DNA from: an uncultured Lachnospiraceae bacterium
GTDB lineage: Bacteria > Bacillota > Clostridia > Lachnospirales > Lachnospiraceae
Assembly (NCBI GenBank): GCA_902476265.1
Contig: CABSCP010000009.1
Span: 1 to 64,000, forward strand
Direction: 5' to 3'
Length of the DNA: 64,000 nucleotides
Shown: positions 34,451-44,145 of the stretch, in pieces
Layout of the letters: the number at the start of each line of letters is the position of its first letter
Numbering within the stretch: position 1 is the stretch's first letter
Made by a program: the position numbers and the translations under genes
The notes under the pieces: model-generated
Database searches by the model: none
What the model was told of the DNA's origin: nothing
What the model saw: the letters and a program-made list of their open reading frames with translations, nothing else

Positions 34451-35338
34451 TCAAAGCTTCCTTTTTGCAAATAGTTTGTCCAGAACCGATTTCTTTTCCG
34501 GATACATCAGATACCGGTATTCTTCCAGATGCTCCCTCAGATAAACGGGAAAGCTTTCATCCACGGGAACGATTTCAAACCGGCTCTCCCTGCCCAGGAT
34601 GTCCTGATGGTTTTTGATGTTTTTCTTCACCTTGGAAAGGGTGGAACGGTTATTGTATTCCTGGTGGGCCGCGCTTTTGATCTTATATTTCACCCGGTCC
34701 TCCACGGATTCATTCTTGCCGCCGCCCATGTAGGAAAAATGCCAGCCGCCGTCGGGCACCCGGATCATGATCCCTTTCTGTTCCTTGTCCCGCAGCTGTT
34801 CGGTGGTATACTTTTTGAGCATACTGTATTTACAGATCTTGGTCCCCAGCCATCTTCTGTTTTCCCCCGTAAAGCCTTCAAACTCTCCGGTGATGGAAAG
34901 CAGGTTTCCGGAGGTTTCCTCCATGTCCAGATAGCAGTAGAAATTCCGCTGGGCCAGCGCATAGATTTTGCTGCTGTCAAAATGCTCCAGCACCTGTTTC
35001 ACCGCTTCCGGGTTGGGGATTTCATCCACATCGGAAAAAATCACCACATCCTCCTCTTTTGCCCCTGCCAGGCCCCTCGCCACCGCGCATTTCTGGTGGC
35101 TGTCCCGCATGAAAGCATTGGTGTCCATGGGTGTGTCGTCCACCACCTTATGGATGATTTTATCCGCAAATTCGGCGAACATTTCCTTATTCTCTTCAAA
35201 ATACAAAGGTTTGGGGTCCCCGGAAAAGGTCACCGTGGATTCGCTCACCACGAACTTGTCCACAATATCATTGAGCACATGCATCCGCAGCTTTAAAATA
35301 TCCAGTTCATTGAAAAATTGAAAGCAATCATATACCAT
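34451..35338 (-). CDS. Glycosyltransferase family 17-like
   Basis: 295 residues resembling GT17 (the beta-1,4-N-acetylglucosaminyltransferase III family). The N-terminus YDCFQFFNELDILKLRMH, then VVSESTVTFSG and VIFSDVDEIPNPEA with its DxDE, are the family's hallmark blocks. Bacterial members occur in capsule loci, where donor and acceptor are mostly unknown. The frame is open to 35410, but the ATG at 35338 has AGGAG seven bases upstream and starts exactly at the conserved domain. It lies between a GT2 and a DUF5672 gene. Confidence 0.8.
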   Translation of the reverse strand: MVYDCFQFFNELDILKLRMHVLNDIVDKFVVSESTVTFSGDPKPLYFEENKEMFAEFADKIIHKVVDDTPMDTNAFMRDSHQKCAVARGLAGAKEEDVVIFSDVDEIPNPEAVKQVLEHFDSSKIYALAQRNFYCYLDMEETSGNLLSITGEFEGFTGENRRWLGTKICKYSMLKKYTTEQLRDKEQKGIMIRVPDGGWHFSYMGGGKNESVEDRVKYKIKSAAHQEYNNRSTLSKVKKNIKNHQDILGRESRFEIVPVDESFPVYLREHLEEYRYLMYPEKKSVLDKLFAKRKL

Positions 35339-35373
35339 ATCTGACTCCTGTCCGCCGCGCCTTGCGCCGCCTT

Positions 35374-36051
35374 TTAAAATTTGGGATAGTCCGCATTCGT
35401 CCCGGCCCATTTATGGAATGCGAAGGGGGTGATCCCCTCAATCTCCGGGATCATGCTCTCATGGGCAAAATATTTTGCCACCTCCAGGGGCGCCACCTTC
35501 ATCCCCGCCGCTTCCACCAGATGCCGGTTTTTCACGCATAAAAAGCCGTCCTCATTGAAGTAACCGTGATCCGCCTCGAAGGGGATCCCCGCCTTTTTGG
35601 GGAAATCGATCAGTCTTTTGCTCCGGATTCCCACACTGTTTCCCACCCGGCACAGGTTTCCGTTGATATCCCGGTAGGAAAAGTCGTCCTTTGGCAGGGG
35701 CCAGGGGGAACCGATATAATCGTAGTCCAAAAATTCGTCCCGCCACATCTCGGGATGGACCACAAAACCGTCATAATGGACGATCATCACAAAATCCGTA
35801 TGAATGTAGTCCCCCAGCTCATAAAGCATCTTGTAGTTGAAACAGTTGATGTCCGTCAGCTTTGAAGTATGGGCATACCGGATGGTTTTGGGCAGAAACA
35901 GCGGTTTTCTGTGGGTGATGAGCACACTGTCCCCGAAATCAATTCCCCGCATGCTGTATTCCATGGCTTTGATCGTTTCTTTCACCTTTACACTGGTCAT
36001 GGCCATCAGCGTCACATCGGGCAGCTGCAGCCTTCCGTTTTTCATTTCCAT
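35374..36051 (-). CDS. DUF5672 family protein, probable glycosyltransferase
   Basis: About 225 residues matching DUF5672: LPDVTLMAMTSVKVKETIKAM, then TDFVMIVHYDGFVVHPEMW, LDYDYIGSPWP and GNSVGIRS. The VHYDG and YDYIGSPW blocks resemble GT-A active-site regions, so the family is thought to be glycosyltransferases, but none is characterised to my knowledge. Three ATGs are close together; 36051 has AAAGGA at the best spacing. Follows a GT11-like gene in the operon. Confidence 0.72.
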   Translation of the reverse strand: MEMKNGRLQLPDVTLMAMTSVKVKETIKAMEYSMRGIDFGDSVLITHRKPLFLPKTIRYAHTSKLTDINCFNYKMLYELGDYIHTDFVMIVHYDGFVVHPEMWRDEFLDYDYIGSPWPLPKDDFSYRDINGNLCRVGNSVGIRSKRLIDFPKKAGIPFEADHGYFNEDGFLCVKNRHLVEAAGMKVAPLEVAKYFAHESMIPEIEGITPFAFHKWAGTNADYPKF

Positions 36052-36094
36052 ACGCATTCCTTTCCCCTGTCGCAGGACTGCCTGCAATCCGGCA

Positions 36095-37129
36095 TCATCC
36101 CTTTTTTACCGCCATGCAAAGTTTCCGCCGCACGCTTCTTGCCAGGCGGACCACATGGTATTTTTCATATAAAATCCGGCTCTTTAACTGCCAGAGTTTT
36201 TTCGTCATCCCTTCCGGCTCCCGGTTCAGGCGGGCATATTCCCGGGAAGTCCTTTTATATTCCTCAAGTTCCTCCCTGCACTCCCGGGCCGTAAACACGT
36301 TCCCGTGCCGGTCCATATAGTGCCAGCCCTCATAAATATTCTGTTCCGAAGCCCAGTAACCGTTTGACACATTGTGCCGCGCCCAGTATTTGGGGGCCAG
36401 GATATAGGCCGCCCTTTCACTGCACAGCGCGGGGAAATACGTGAAGGAGGAATTGGACAAAAGCAGGTATTTCGCATTCTTTATGATGGAGTAATCTTTG
36501 GCCAGATCAAAATTATAAGCCGGAATGCCGGGCAGAATTTTGTTGGCCTCCTTCACCTCATTGGTGATGATCATAAATTCCATTTCGGGATCGATCCGCT
36601 TCATCTGTTTCATCCCGTCCGTCCAGTATTTCCGGCGCAGAAACAGTTCCGGGAAATCCATATAGTCGGAACAGCGCAGGTGCAGGATGCAAAGATGATC
36701 CCTGGAATAATCATAGCAGTCATATTCCGGCTTCACCTTCAGCCATTGCCGGATCTGATCCTTATATGCATAAAAATAGTCCTCCGCCTGCATGTTGCCG
36801 GAAAGCAGGGTACCGTCGGGCACCTCAAACATCTTCGGATCCGTTCCGGTGACATAACAGCCGTGGGCCATGTCATGCCGGGAATTGCCCACATACAGCC
36901 GGTCTTCCCGCTCTGTGTAAACATTGCTGAAATCCGACACTTCGGCGGGCTTTCCCAGATCCAGATCCATGAAATACAGACCGCACCGGCTGTGGATATT
37001 ATTGGCCAGGGTTTCGCCGCCCAAAATGGCGAAATCCAGCCCTCTTTTCTCCGCGATACATCGGGTCGTCACATAACAGAACAGCTGGTTTCCCAGCCCC
37101 TGTCCCTTTGATAAAACAGTACCGATCAT
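36095..37129 (-). CDS. GT11-like glycosyltransferase with altered HxRRxD motif
   Basis: 344 residues with the GT11/GT23-type opening KGQGLGNQLFCYVTTR and a C-terminal block KNAKYLLLSNSSFTYFPA. At the position of the GDP-sugar-binding HxRRxD motif it reads HLRCSD (150-155), with Cys replacing the second Arg. That suggests a changed donor or altered activity; the two other GT11 genes in the window keep HIRRGD. Starts with a 4-base ATGA overlap with the DUF6056 gene. A true alpha-1,2-fucosyltransferase role is uncertain. Confidence 0.65.
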   Translation of the reverse strand: MIGTVLSKGQGLGNQLFCYVTTRCIAEKRGLDFAILGGETLANNIHSRCGLYFMDLDLGKPAEVSDFSNVYTEREDRLYVGNSRHDMAHGCYVTGTDPKMFEVPDGTLLSGNMQAEDYFYAYKDQIRQWLKVKPEYDCYDYSRDHLCILHLRCSDYMDFPELFLRRKYWTDGMKQMKRIDPEMEFMIITNEVKEANKILPGIPAYNFDLAKDYSIIKNAKYLLLSNSSFTYFPALCSERAAYILAPKYWARHNVSNGYWASEQNIYEGWHYMDRHGNVFTARECREELEEYKRTSREYARLNREPEGMTKKLWQLKSRILYEKYHVVRLARSVRRKLCMAVKKG

Positions 37130-38658
37130 TCCGTTTCCTCCACAACAGTCACGCTGTTCTTTTGATAATAGTCCCGGATGGAAATGTTAATCCAGTAATC
37201 CTGACTGCCTTCGTTTCCCACATCCGCTTTAAAGAGCAGATAAGGCTTCGCCTTCAGATAGGAAATTTCCACATCTTCGATATCCGCATCGTTGTAAAGC
37301 GCCAGGCGGGCCGCATTTTCTTCGTAATACTGCGCTGCCTCCCCGTTTAAAATCGAGCGGATGGCGGAAACGGAAACGTAGGTATTTTTATCCGGAGCCA
37401 GCAGAAACACCGCTCCTGTCACAAGGCAAAATACAGCCAGCCAGGAGAGATACTTTTCTTCCGCGCAGTCCAACAGGCGACACACCAGGCTCTCCTTTTT
37501 GTTCCGGGCAAACCAGCCGAAAGCGTTCACCAGATTCAAAAAGACAAGCAGGTAAAAAGCCGCGCACATGATATTTTTACACCGGGGCGGCCCGTCGGAG
37601 GAGGAGGCATACAGAGTGGGCGTAAACATGGCTGCAAACACACAGAAGCTCAACCCCGCTGAAAGCAGCGGATGAAAAAACTTCGTTTCCGCCTTTTTTA
37701 CCATTTTCCATATCACCGGACACAGCAGTGCAAACCCTGCCAGCACGATGGGGGACAGCCATTCTGTGAGATAAGACGCCGCCCAGTAGAAGGATAACAG
37801 GATGGCGGGGATCGCCCCCATTCCCTCCGCAGTGGTCTCCCGCACAGAATTGCCGGGCGCCAGCACATTTAACCCAAACCCGGCCAGATTCACCAACAGC
37901 GGCAAAAGCACCCATAGCTGCTTTTTCTCCGCCGTCACATCCGCCTTCTTTTTATTCCACAGAATAAAAAGGCTGTAAAGCATCAGAAACGCGGTCAGAA
38001 TACAAGACTGCAGACCTGTCAGCAGATTGGCCCCGCCCAGCACGAAAGCGAGTACTGCAGAAAGCAGCAGATATCCTGCCCTGGCCCCTTTCTTTTCCGC
38101 CTTCCGGAAGGAAAGCAGCACCGCCGCCTGGAAAAAGAGCACCGATTCCATGAACACATAATGCAGCGCCCCGTTATACCAGAACAGCCCGTCCGCCGGG
38201 GCGATCATGGTCTGGAACATCAGAAACAGGATCGTCAGGATACAGATCCCCCGCCGGTAAACCGATACCGTCCCCACGTATTTTTTCAGCACCACAGAAA
38301 TAAGACAGGCAGTGCTGATCCCCAGCATTCCGGTCATCACAAAGACCGTGAGAAAATACCATTTTTCGGAAAGGATTCCCGGCGATAAGGTCATCAGGAA
38401 AATGGAGGAATAAGTCCCCTGCCAGTGAAACCAGTAGTCCACCGTGGTATCAAAAGCCGCTTTTAATACCTCCCACAGAGAACCGGTGGCAAGCCAGGCC
38501 CCATGGGTGGCCACACCATAGGTATAATCGTCGCAGCCCGGCACAATATACCGGGAAAGGTACCATATGGGAACCATACTCCCCAGAAAAATGACCAGCA
38601 GAATCCGGAAAAACCACTTGTCCGGCTCCTTTTTCATTTTCATCCATACATTCTTCAT
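37126..38658 (-). CDS. DUF6056 family polytopic membrane protein
   Basis: About 510 residues with 11-13 membrane spans. After the first span comes PGCDDYTYGVATHGAW, the conserved Asp-rich loop of DUF6056 and a possible GT-C active-site loop; the C-terminal external part contains a short YLKAKPYLLFKAD strand region. The frame is open to 38727; the ATG at 38658 has GAGGAG eight bases upstream and does not overlap the ABC gene. It may be a polyprenyl-phosphate-sugar transferase modifying the chain outside the cell. Confidence 0.65.
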   Translation of the reverse strand: MKNVWMKMKKEPDKWFFRILLVIFLGSMVPIWYLSRYIVPGCDDYTYGVATHGAWLATGSLWEVLKAAFDTTVDYWFHWQGTYSSIFLMTLSPGILSEKWYFLTVFVMTGMLGISTACLISVVLKKYVGTVSVYRRGICILTILFLMFQTMIAPADGLFWYNGALHYVFMESVLFFQAAVLLSFRKAEKKGARAGYLLLSAVLAFVLGGANLLTGLQSCILTAFLMLYSLFILWNKKKADVTAEKKQLWVLLPLLVNLAGFGLNVLAPGNSVRETTAEGMGAIPAILLSFYWAASYLTEWLSPIVLAGFALLCPVIWKMVKKAETKFFHPLLSAGLSFCVFAAMFTPTLYASSSDGPPRCKNIMCAAFYLLVFLNLVNAFGWFARNKKESLVCRLLDCAEEKYLSWLAVFCLVTGAVFLLAPDKNTYVSVSAIRSILNGEAAQYYEENAARLALYNDADIEDVEISYLKAKPYLLFKADVGNEGSQDYWINISIRDYYQKNSVTVVEETE

Positions 38659-38659
38659 T

Positions 38660-40420
38660 TCAGTGCTCCTCTGCCGCCAGGGTGGTGCGGGTGATTTTGC
38701 CCTTATCCACCTTATAAATGATGTCACAGTTTGCGATGGTGCGCAGGCGGTGTGCGATGATTACCAGGGTTTTGCGGCCGTGGAAGCTGTCGATGGCCTC
38801 CATGATAGCGCTTTCCGTATCCGTATCCAGGGCGCTGGTGGCCTCATCGAATACCAGAATGTCCGGGTTATGATACAGCGCTCTGGCAATCCCCAGACGC
38901 TGCCGCTGCCCGCCGGAAATGCGCACGCCCCGGTCGCCGATGGAGGTGAGGATCCCCTCCGGCAGTTCCTCCACAAATTCCTTCATCTGCGCCTCTTCCA
39001 GCACCTGCCATACCCGGGCATCGTCAATATCCTCTTTTGCCACGCCAAAGGCGATGTTCTCCCGGATGGAGTCGTCGGTCAGATAGATGGTCTGAGGGAT
39101 ATAGCCGATGTGGGACAGCCAGGATTCATAATTGTCAAACACATCCCTGCCGTCGCACAGAATCTTCCCGCTCTTCACCTTCAAAAGCCCCATGAGAATA
39201 TCCACCGCCGTGGTTTTTCCGGCACCGGAAGGCCCCATGACGCCCACGGACTTCCCTACGGGAACCACCATTTCCGCCTGATCTAAAATCAGCTTGTCGG
39301 TTTCCGGATACAGATAGGAAACATCCTGCATGCGGATCTCCTTTTCCAGGGTCATGGGCGCGCTGTCTGTTTTGGTATCCTTTTCGTATCTGCCGTGAAG
39401 CTTATAGGAAGTGAAATCCACATTTTCATATACATAATTCACGCTGGGCTCATAAAAGGCAATGTTGGTCATATGGGTGTTGATCCGGTTCACGGAAGGC
39501 ATCAGCCGCATGGCCGCCACCGCGAAGGCGGAAATCTGGGGCACCAGCTCCGTCAAATCCGCGCTGTTTACGATACAGATTGCCAGATAGCCCAAAATAC
39601 CGCAGATGCTGAAGGTTTCAATCAAAAGACGGGGCATGTTGTTTAACACCGCATAATCCGTGGTCAGCTTCGCATTGCGCCTGGAGTATTTTCCGAAGCT
39701 GGATGCGAAATAGTGCTCTTTATTTAAAATTTTTACGTCCTTAATGCCGTAGATGGACTGCAGCCGCCATTTTCCCATCTGGCTTTGCAGCTGCTGGGAA
39801 GTTTTTCCCAAGCGGTTCAAAGTGGGCTTTAGCACCTTGATGACGATCACCGTCATCCCCACCGCAATCGCCAAAAGCATGAGGGTCATGCCGGGGCTCA
39901 CCACCAGCAGGGTGATGCCCAGCACCAGGGAAACCATCAGTTCCGTGGCCAGCTGGATGAATTCCATCAAAGTTGTGAATACCTTGGGCACGTCTCCGTC
40001 GATGGTTCTGAAGATGGTGGGAATATCCGCATTGAGGTAGTATTCGTAAGGACGGTTTAAGTATTCCTCCAGCATATAGCTGATGGTATCCGACTGGTTC
40101 CGGTTGACAAACCGGGCCTGTACCCAGGTCTGCAGAAGCAGATAGGCGTTCTTTACGATAAAAACCCCGATGATGGCAAAAATCAAAAGCAACAGCCACT
40201 GATTGGCGGTGTCCAGATGAATATATCTGCCCATCAGCTGAATGTACCACTTATCCAACAGGGCATCCGGCGTCATCACGCCATCCACCACAGGCATGAT
40301 CAGGCCCACGCCCACCATTTCCAGCAGCGCGCCGATAAAGATCATGATGCCCAGGCCCACCACCTTTTTTTTCTGGTCTTTATTCAGGATGTGCAGCAGT
40401 TTTTTCAAAATCGCAAGCAT
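38660..40420 (-). CDS. PglK/MsbA-type ABC flippase (fused membrane and ATPase domains)
   Basis: 586 residues: six N-terminal membrane spans beginning with ALLEMVGVGLIMPVVDG, a segment typical of PglK/WlaB lipid-oligosaccharide flippases, and a C-terminal ATPase with GPSGAGKTT (near 394), ISGGQRQRLGIARAL, ILVFDEATSALD and IIAHRL. Type IV exporters of this kind flip undecaprenyl-linked oligosaccharides. It is a third possible export system beside Wzm/Wzt and Wzx. A general lipid or peptide exporter is possible, but the context favours glycan export. Confidence 0.85.
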   Translation of the reverse strand: MLAILKKLLHILNKDQKKKVVGLGIMIFIGALLEMVGVGLIMPVVDGVMTPDALLDKWYIQLMGRYIHLDTANQWLLLLIFAIIGVFIVKNAYLLLQTWVQARFVNRNQSDTISYMLEEYLNRPYEYYLNADIPTIFRTIDGDVPKVFTTLMEFIQLATELMVSLVLGITLLVVSPGMTLMLLAIAVGMTVIVIKVLKPTLNRLGKTSQQLQSQMGKWRLQSIYGIKDVKILNKEHYFASSFGKYSRRNAKLTTDYAVLNNMPRLLIETFSICGILGYLAICIVNSADLTELVPQISAFAVAAMRLMPSVNRINTHMTNIAFYEPSVNYVYENVDFTSYKLHGRYEKDTKTDSAPMTLEKEIRMQDVSYLYPETDKLILDQAEMVVPVGKSVGVMGPSGAGKTTAVDILMGLLKVKSGKILCDGRDVFDNYESWLSHIGYIPQTIYLTDDSIRENIAFGVAKEDIDDARVWQVLEEAQMKEFVEELPEGILTSIGDRGVRISGGQRQRLGIARALYHNPDILVFDEATSALDTDTESAIMEAIDSFHGRKTLVIIAHRLRTIANCDIIYKVDKGKITRTTLAAEEH

Positions 40421-40462
40421 CGCTTACCCCTTTCCGTTTTGTCCGGCCAAAAAGCCTTTCTC

Positions 40463-41314
40463 TTACAGTAATATCATTTCTTTTGTATAAATATCCCGGC
40501 AGTCACGGCCGTTTAACCACCGCTTTGGAGCGATCACTTTTTTATCCGGCGCATCATTGAGCCAGGCTCCCCACCAGGAAAAAGAACTGTTGGCGATGAT
40601 GTGATGTCTGCATTTACTCATCAGCCAGAGATCGGCATAGCCCGTATCCTCGCCGTTTCCTTCCACCGCCACATAAGCTTCCCCGCTGTAGTGTTCCTTC
40701 ACCCAGCCGATGTCATTGGAGAAAAAGAAAAATACAGCATCGGGCAGCAGCGCTTTCATCTGCCGGATCGCTCTCTCATAATAGGCCTCGTCGCAGATCC
40801 CTTCATACAGGCCGCTGTATTTGGGATCCAGATAATCCCCCCTGCGGATATGCACGCTCACCGAACAGCTTTCCGTGATCTGTCTTTCATAGTCCCGCGT
40901 CCGGGCATTGGGCGCGAAATTCCGGAACCGGAAGGCTTCCCGCACCTCTTCTGCGATATCTTCAAAATACCGTTCTGTCTGGAAACATCCCTGTAACAGG
41001 ACAGGCTCCGTTTCCAGCACTTTTTCGTCAAAATTGATATCGGCTTCCCGGTAGGAAAGGTCTTTTCTGCCGGTGAGCTTACGGCGCAGTCTGGCTGCCG
41101 GCTGCATGGAAGAATCCGTCAGCTTTTCATATTCTTCTCTCGTCAGACGATCATAGGACAGGCCGAAAACATCCAGCTGTTTCGTCCGCTGTCCCGAACC
41201 ATAACAGGTGAAATCATCGATTTTCACTTCTTTTCCCAAAGCCTTCAGCTTCAGATAAAGCGCATATTCAAACATCTGATTGCCCAGTCCTCCGGACAGC
41301 TGCACTGCTACCAT
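40463..41314 (-). CDS. Alpha-1,2-fucosyltransferase-like (GT11)
   Basis: A compact 283-residue GT11 enzyme with all family marks: LSGGLGNQMFEYALYLKL, HIRRGD at 155-160 and DLWLMSKCRHHIIANSSFSWWGAWLN. This is the typical length of bacterial FutC/WbnK-like alpha-1,2-fucosyltransferases. It starts after a GGAAGGGAAGG stretch. GDP-fucose synthesis genes are absent from the window, so the donor must come from elsewhere or differ. Related to, but not closely matching, the copy at 23179. Confidence 0.88.
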   Translation of the reverse strand: MVAVQLSGGLGNQMFEYALYLKLKALGKEVKIDDFTCYGSGQRTKQLDVFGLSYDRLTREEYEKLTDSSMQPAARLRRKLTGRKDLSYREADINFDEKVLETEPVLLQGCFQTERYFEDIAEEVREAFRFRNFAPNARTRDYERQITESCSVSVHIRRGDYLDPKYSGLYEGICDEAYYERAIRQMKALLPDAVFFFFSNDIGWVKEHYSGEAYVAVEGNGEDTGYADLWLMSKCRHHIIANSSFSWWGAWLNDAPDKKVIAPKRWLNGRDCRDIYTKEMILL

Positions 41315-41355
41315 GTTCCCTTCCCTTCCTTCAAATTTATTTTTGATCCCAACCC

Positions 41356-43053
41356 TTATTTTGGCATGAAGCCATCCTCAATTAAGCTCCCCCGCATTTT
41401 GCTGCGTTCGGCCATGCTCTCATAAGCCGTGCCCGGGAACGCATGATAACTGATATTATCGCTGTCTAAGGGATAATAAACCGTCAGGGAATCCACCTTT
41501 ATTTCTCCCACCCGGACACGGTCATAATCCTGCTGGACGATCCAGGCAGGAGAAGTCAGATATTTTTTGGCCCAGACGATGTCTGTCAGCACATAATAAT
41601 CCCAGTACATTCCCAGACTGAAAAAGACGGCCGCACACAGAAATCCCGAGAGAATACGGGCCGGTCCCATAGGCATCGGACGCATCCAGGTTCCGAATGC
41701 CAACAGCGGAAACAACAGCAAAAATGCCAGACCGTACCGGATGAACGGCGCCAGGAAAAACCATCCCGCCAGGCCGCCGATCACCGCAGCATGCAAAATC
41801 AGCTCTTCCCAGACAATCTTTTTTCTTTTCCCTATCTGCACGCCCACGGCCAGAAGTTCCAGCGGCACCGCTATCACATTTGCCAGAAGGAGCATCTGCT
41901 CATAACGGTCCTTTGCCTCCCACCATAAGGGCAGCCATTGGGACAGGGGCATGTCGATTTGGGCCACGTCAAACACGCACCTGCCCCAGACCTTGATCTG
42001 GTCGGCATCATGCTGCAGATAAGTCAGGGGAATCTTCCAGTCCACATCAAAAAGATCCAGCGCCCCAAAAGGGTAGATCAGCCAGCCGGACAGCAGCACG
42101 TTTCTGGCAAGCCAGGGCAGAAGGACCAGAATCCCTGCGCCCAGATAAAGGGCGATCCGTTTCCACTGCTTCTCCCGGATCAGACACACCGCCGGATACA
42201 GCGCCAAAATCACCAGCATACCGGCCGACAGCTTATAGGTGGTCACGCAGACCACCGCCACACACAGAAGGCTGTAGCTTTCTGTCCGGTCTTCTCCCTT
42301 GTGCTCGCATGCGTTCTGGGCCCACAGCAGGGCGATCCAGAGCACCAGAAACATGGCGCCGAAATCGCTGGCCGGAGACAGAATCCCTTCCGCATTCGCC
42401 AGCGCATAGAGCAAAACGGCAATCCGGCAGGCATCCGCTCCGTGATTTTCATGCTGTCGGATCTTTTTCAAACCGTACAGCGCATACACACATAAAAACG
42501 CCTGCAAAAAGCCGGTGGTTGCATGAAGGGACTGTCCTGTCAGCCATTTCATGGAAAAAACGGCGGCATAGGCCAGATAGGCGCTGTTATAGGCGAAGTG
42601 CTGCTGCAGATTTCCAAGCCCCTTCACCAGCCCGTATTCCTCATACCACCGGATCGCCTGGGCATGATAAATCCCGGTGTCCGTATGCTGCATGCCCCTG
42701 GAAGCGAAATAAGCCGTGATCAGCACGAAAATGAGATAGAGCATCCCCTCCCAGGAAAAGCAGATCCTTTTTAACTTCTTTCCAAATTCCAGCGCTGAAT
42801 TCCTGCAAAGCCACAGACAGGCACAGGCAGCTGCAAGCAGAACCAGATGAGCCGCCATTCCCACTTTTCCAAAGAGGCTTATGGTTTCGGCATAGACGGT
42901 GATGACCACCACTCCCGCCAAAACAGCCGGCGCAAATCCGGCTTTTGTGCCGCCTTTCTTTCCCGCTAACCGATGGAAAGCGTTCAGGACGCCCAGGCCT
43001 ATCGCTGTATTCACAAAAAGCATATAGCCCCAAAGTATCAAAATCTCAAGCAT
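41356..43053 (-). CDS. Polytopic membrane protein resembling the LIC_10190 family
   Basis: 565 residues with about 13 spans. The loop RGMQHTDTGIYHAQAIRWYEEYGLVKGLGNLQQHFAYNSA (Asp then His in DTGIYHAQ) matches my recollection of LIC_10190-type membrane proteins and the pattern of GT-C active-site loops. AGAGGAC precedes the ATG. It lies between a GT2 and a GT11 in the operon. A polymerase or GT-C function is inferred; nothing biochemical is known to me. Confidence 0.62.
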   Translation of the reverse strand: MLEILILWGYMLFVNTAIGLGVLNAFHRLAGKKGGTKAGFAPAVLAGVVVITVYAETISLFGKVGMAAHLVLLAAACACLWLCRNSALEFGKKLKRICFSWEGMLYLIFVLITAYFASRGMQHTDTGIYHAQAIRWYEEYGLVKGLGNLQQHFAYNSAYLAYAAVFSMKWLTGQSLHATTGFLQAFLCVYALYGLKKIRQHENHGADACRIAVLLYALANAEGILSPASDFGAMFLVLWIALLWAQNACEHKGEDRTESYSLLCVAVVCVTTYKLSAGMLVILALYPAVCLIREKQWKRIALYLGAGILVLLPWLARNVLLSGWLIYPFGALDLFDVDWKIPLTYLQHDADQIKVWGRCVFDVAQIDMPLSQWLPLWWEAKDRYEQMLLLANVIAVPLELLAVGVQIGKRKKIVWEELILHAAVIGGLAGWFFLAPFIRYGLAFLLLFPLLAFGTWMRPMPMGPARILSGFLCAAVFFSLGMYWDYYVLTDIVWAKKYLTSPAWIVQQDYDRVRVGEIKVDSLTVYYPLDSDNISYHAFPGTAYESMAERSKMRGSLIEDGFMPK

Positions 43054-43064
43054 TCTTCGTCCTC

Positions 43065-44129
43065 TTATCCCTTCCGCTTCTGTTTGGCCGGAATCACCAC
43101 CGTATCATTCAGATACATCCCGATGCGGTACAAAACCGGAGATGCCAGAAACAGCTTCATTTTCCGGTATTCATTGGGATTTGCCAGCGGAATGGAAAAA
43201 ATCTTCTCATAATATGGCCTGCCTTCCCTGAGTTTTTGCCGCAGGAAAGCTTTATGTTCCTTTTTCTCCGGATCATTGCTGCGCACCACCTTGGTATAAA
43301 ATAAAAGCAGTCTTTTATACAGGTAATAGTCCTGCAGAAGCGCCAGATCCTCCCGGCCGATTTTCCGCAAATACACGCTCCGGTCGTAGAGATTCGGGAT
43401 CAGGTCCGTGAAAATCCGGCTGTTGATTCCTTTATTCATGATGCTGGTGCTTCTGTCACAGATGTAATTATAGTAGGCCTGATCCAGATAGACGCTTCTT
43501 GCCGGTTTATTCAAAAGCTGTATGGTGTAAAGCATATCCTCATACCAACGCTGTGGAAACTGCAGATCCCCCAAGATGGAACGCTTATACAGTTTGTTCC
43601 AGGCCGCGTTCTGAATCTGGTATGCCTCATCCTCCTCCAGGTATTTGGCAAGCATTTCCTGGCCTTCCATCACCACCGCTTTGCCCGTGGACTTGTCCAC
43701 CGTACCGTCCTGATACACCCATTTGTAACGGCAGACCACCAGATCCGCATCCTGATCCTTCATACAGGAAAGCATGGATTCATACATGTTTTTATCCAGC
43801 CAGTCATCCCCGTCCACAAAAGCCAGGTACGTGCCGGTGGCAGCCTGCATCCCTGCATTGCGGGCGGAAAACAGGCCCCCGTTCTCTTTGTGGATCACCT
43901 TTACTCTGGGATCCTCATCCTCGTATTTATCACAAATGGCAGGGCAGCCGTCGGTGGAACCGTCATCCACCAGAATGACCTCCAGATTCCGGTAACTCTG
44001 GTCCAAAATGGACCGGACCGCGCGGTCCAGATAGGCCTCGCTGTTGTACACCGCCACCGCCACGGAAATGGTTTCCGTCTGATGTTTTAACAGGATCGGT
44101 TTCGGTTTGTAATTTTCTATGGTTTTCAA
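43065..44129 (-). CDS. Glycosyltransferase family 2
   Basis: A 354-residue GT2 with SVAVAVYNSEAYLDRAVRS, LVDDGSTDGCP, GGLFSARNAGM and FVDGDDW, the full set of motifs of EpsJ-like capsule transferases. The start is TTG at 44129, with AAAGAGGG upstream at normal spacing. The C-terminal part is helical and basic (ends KQKRKG). It is followed by a membrane protein and preceded by a sugar epimerase. Confidence 0.87.
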   Translation of the reverse strand: MKTIENYKPKPILLKHQTETISVAVAVYNSEAYLDRAVRSILDQSYRNLEVILVDDGSTDGCPAICDKYEDEDPRVKVIHKENGGLFSARNAGMQAATGTYLAFVDGDDWLDKNMYESMLSCMKDQDADLVVCRYKWVYQDGTVDKSTGKAVVMEGQEMLAKYLEEDEAYQIQNAAWNKLYKRSILGDLQFPQRWYEDMLYTIQLLNKPARSVYLDQAYYNYICDRSTSIMNKGINSRIFTDLIPNLYDRSVYLRKIGREDLALLQDYYLYKRLLLFYTKVVRSNDPEKKEHKAFLRQKLREGRPYYEKIFSIPLANPNEYRKMKLFLASPVLYRIGMYLNDTVVIPAKQKRKG

Positions 44130-44145
44130 GGAAACACCCTCTTTC

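Noticed and set aside
36374..37111. 245-codon open frame on the + strand
   Set aside because: Antisense to the GT11-like gene, with no family resemblance or start signal.
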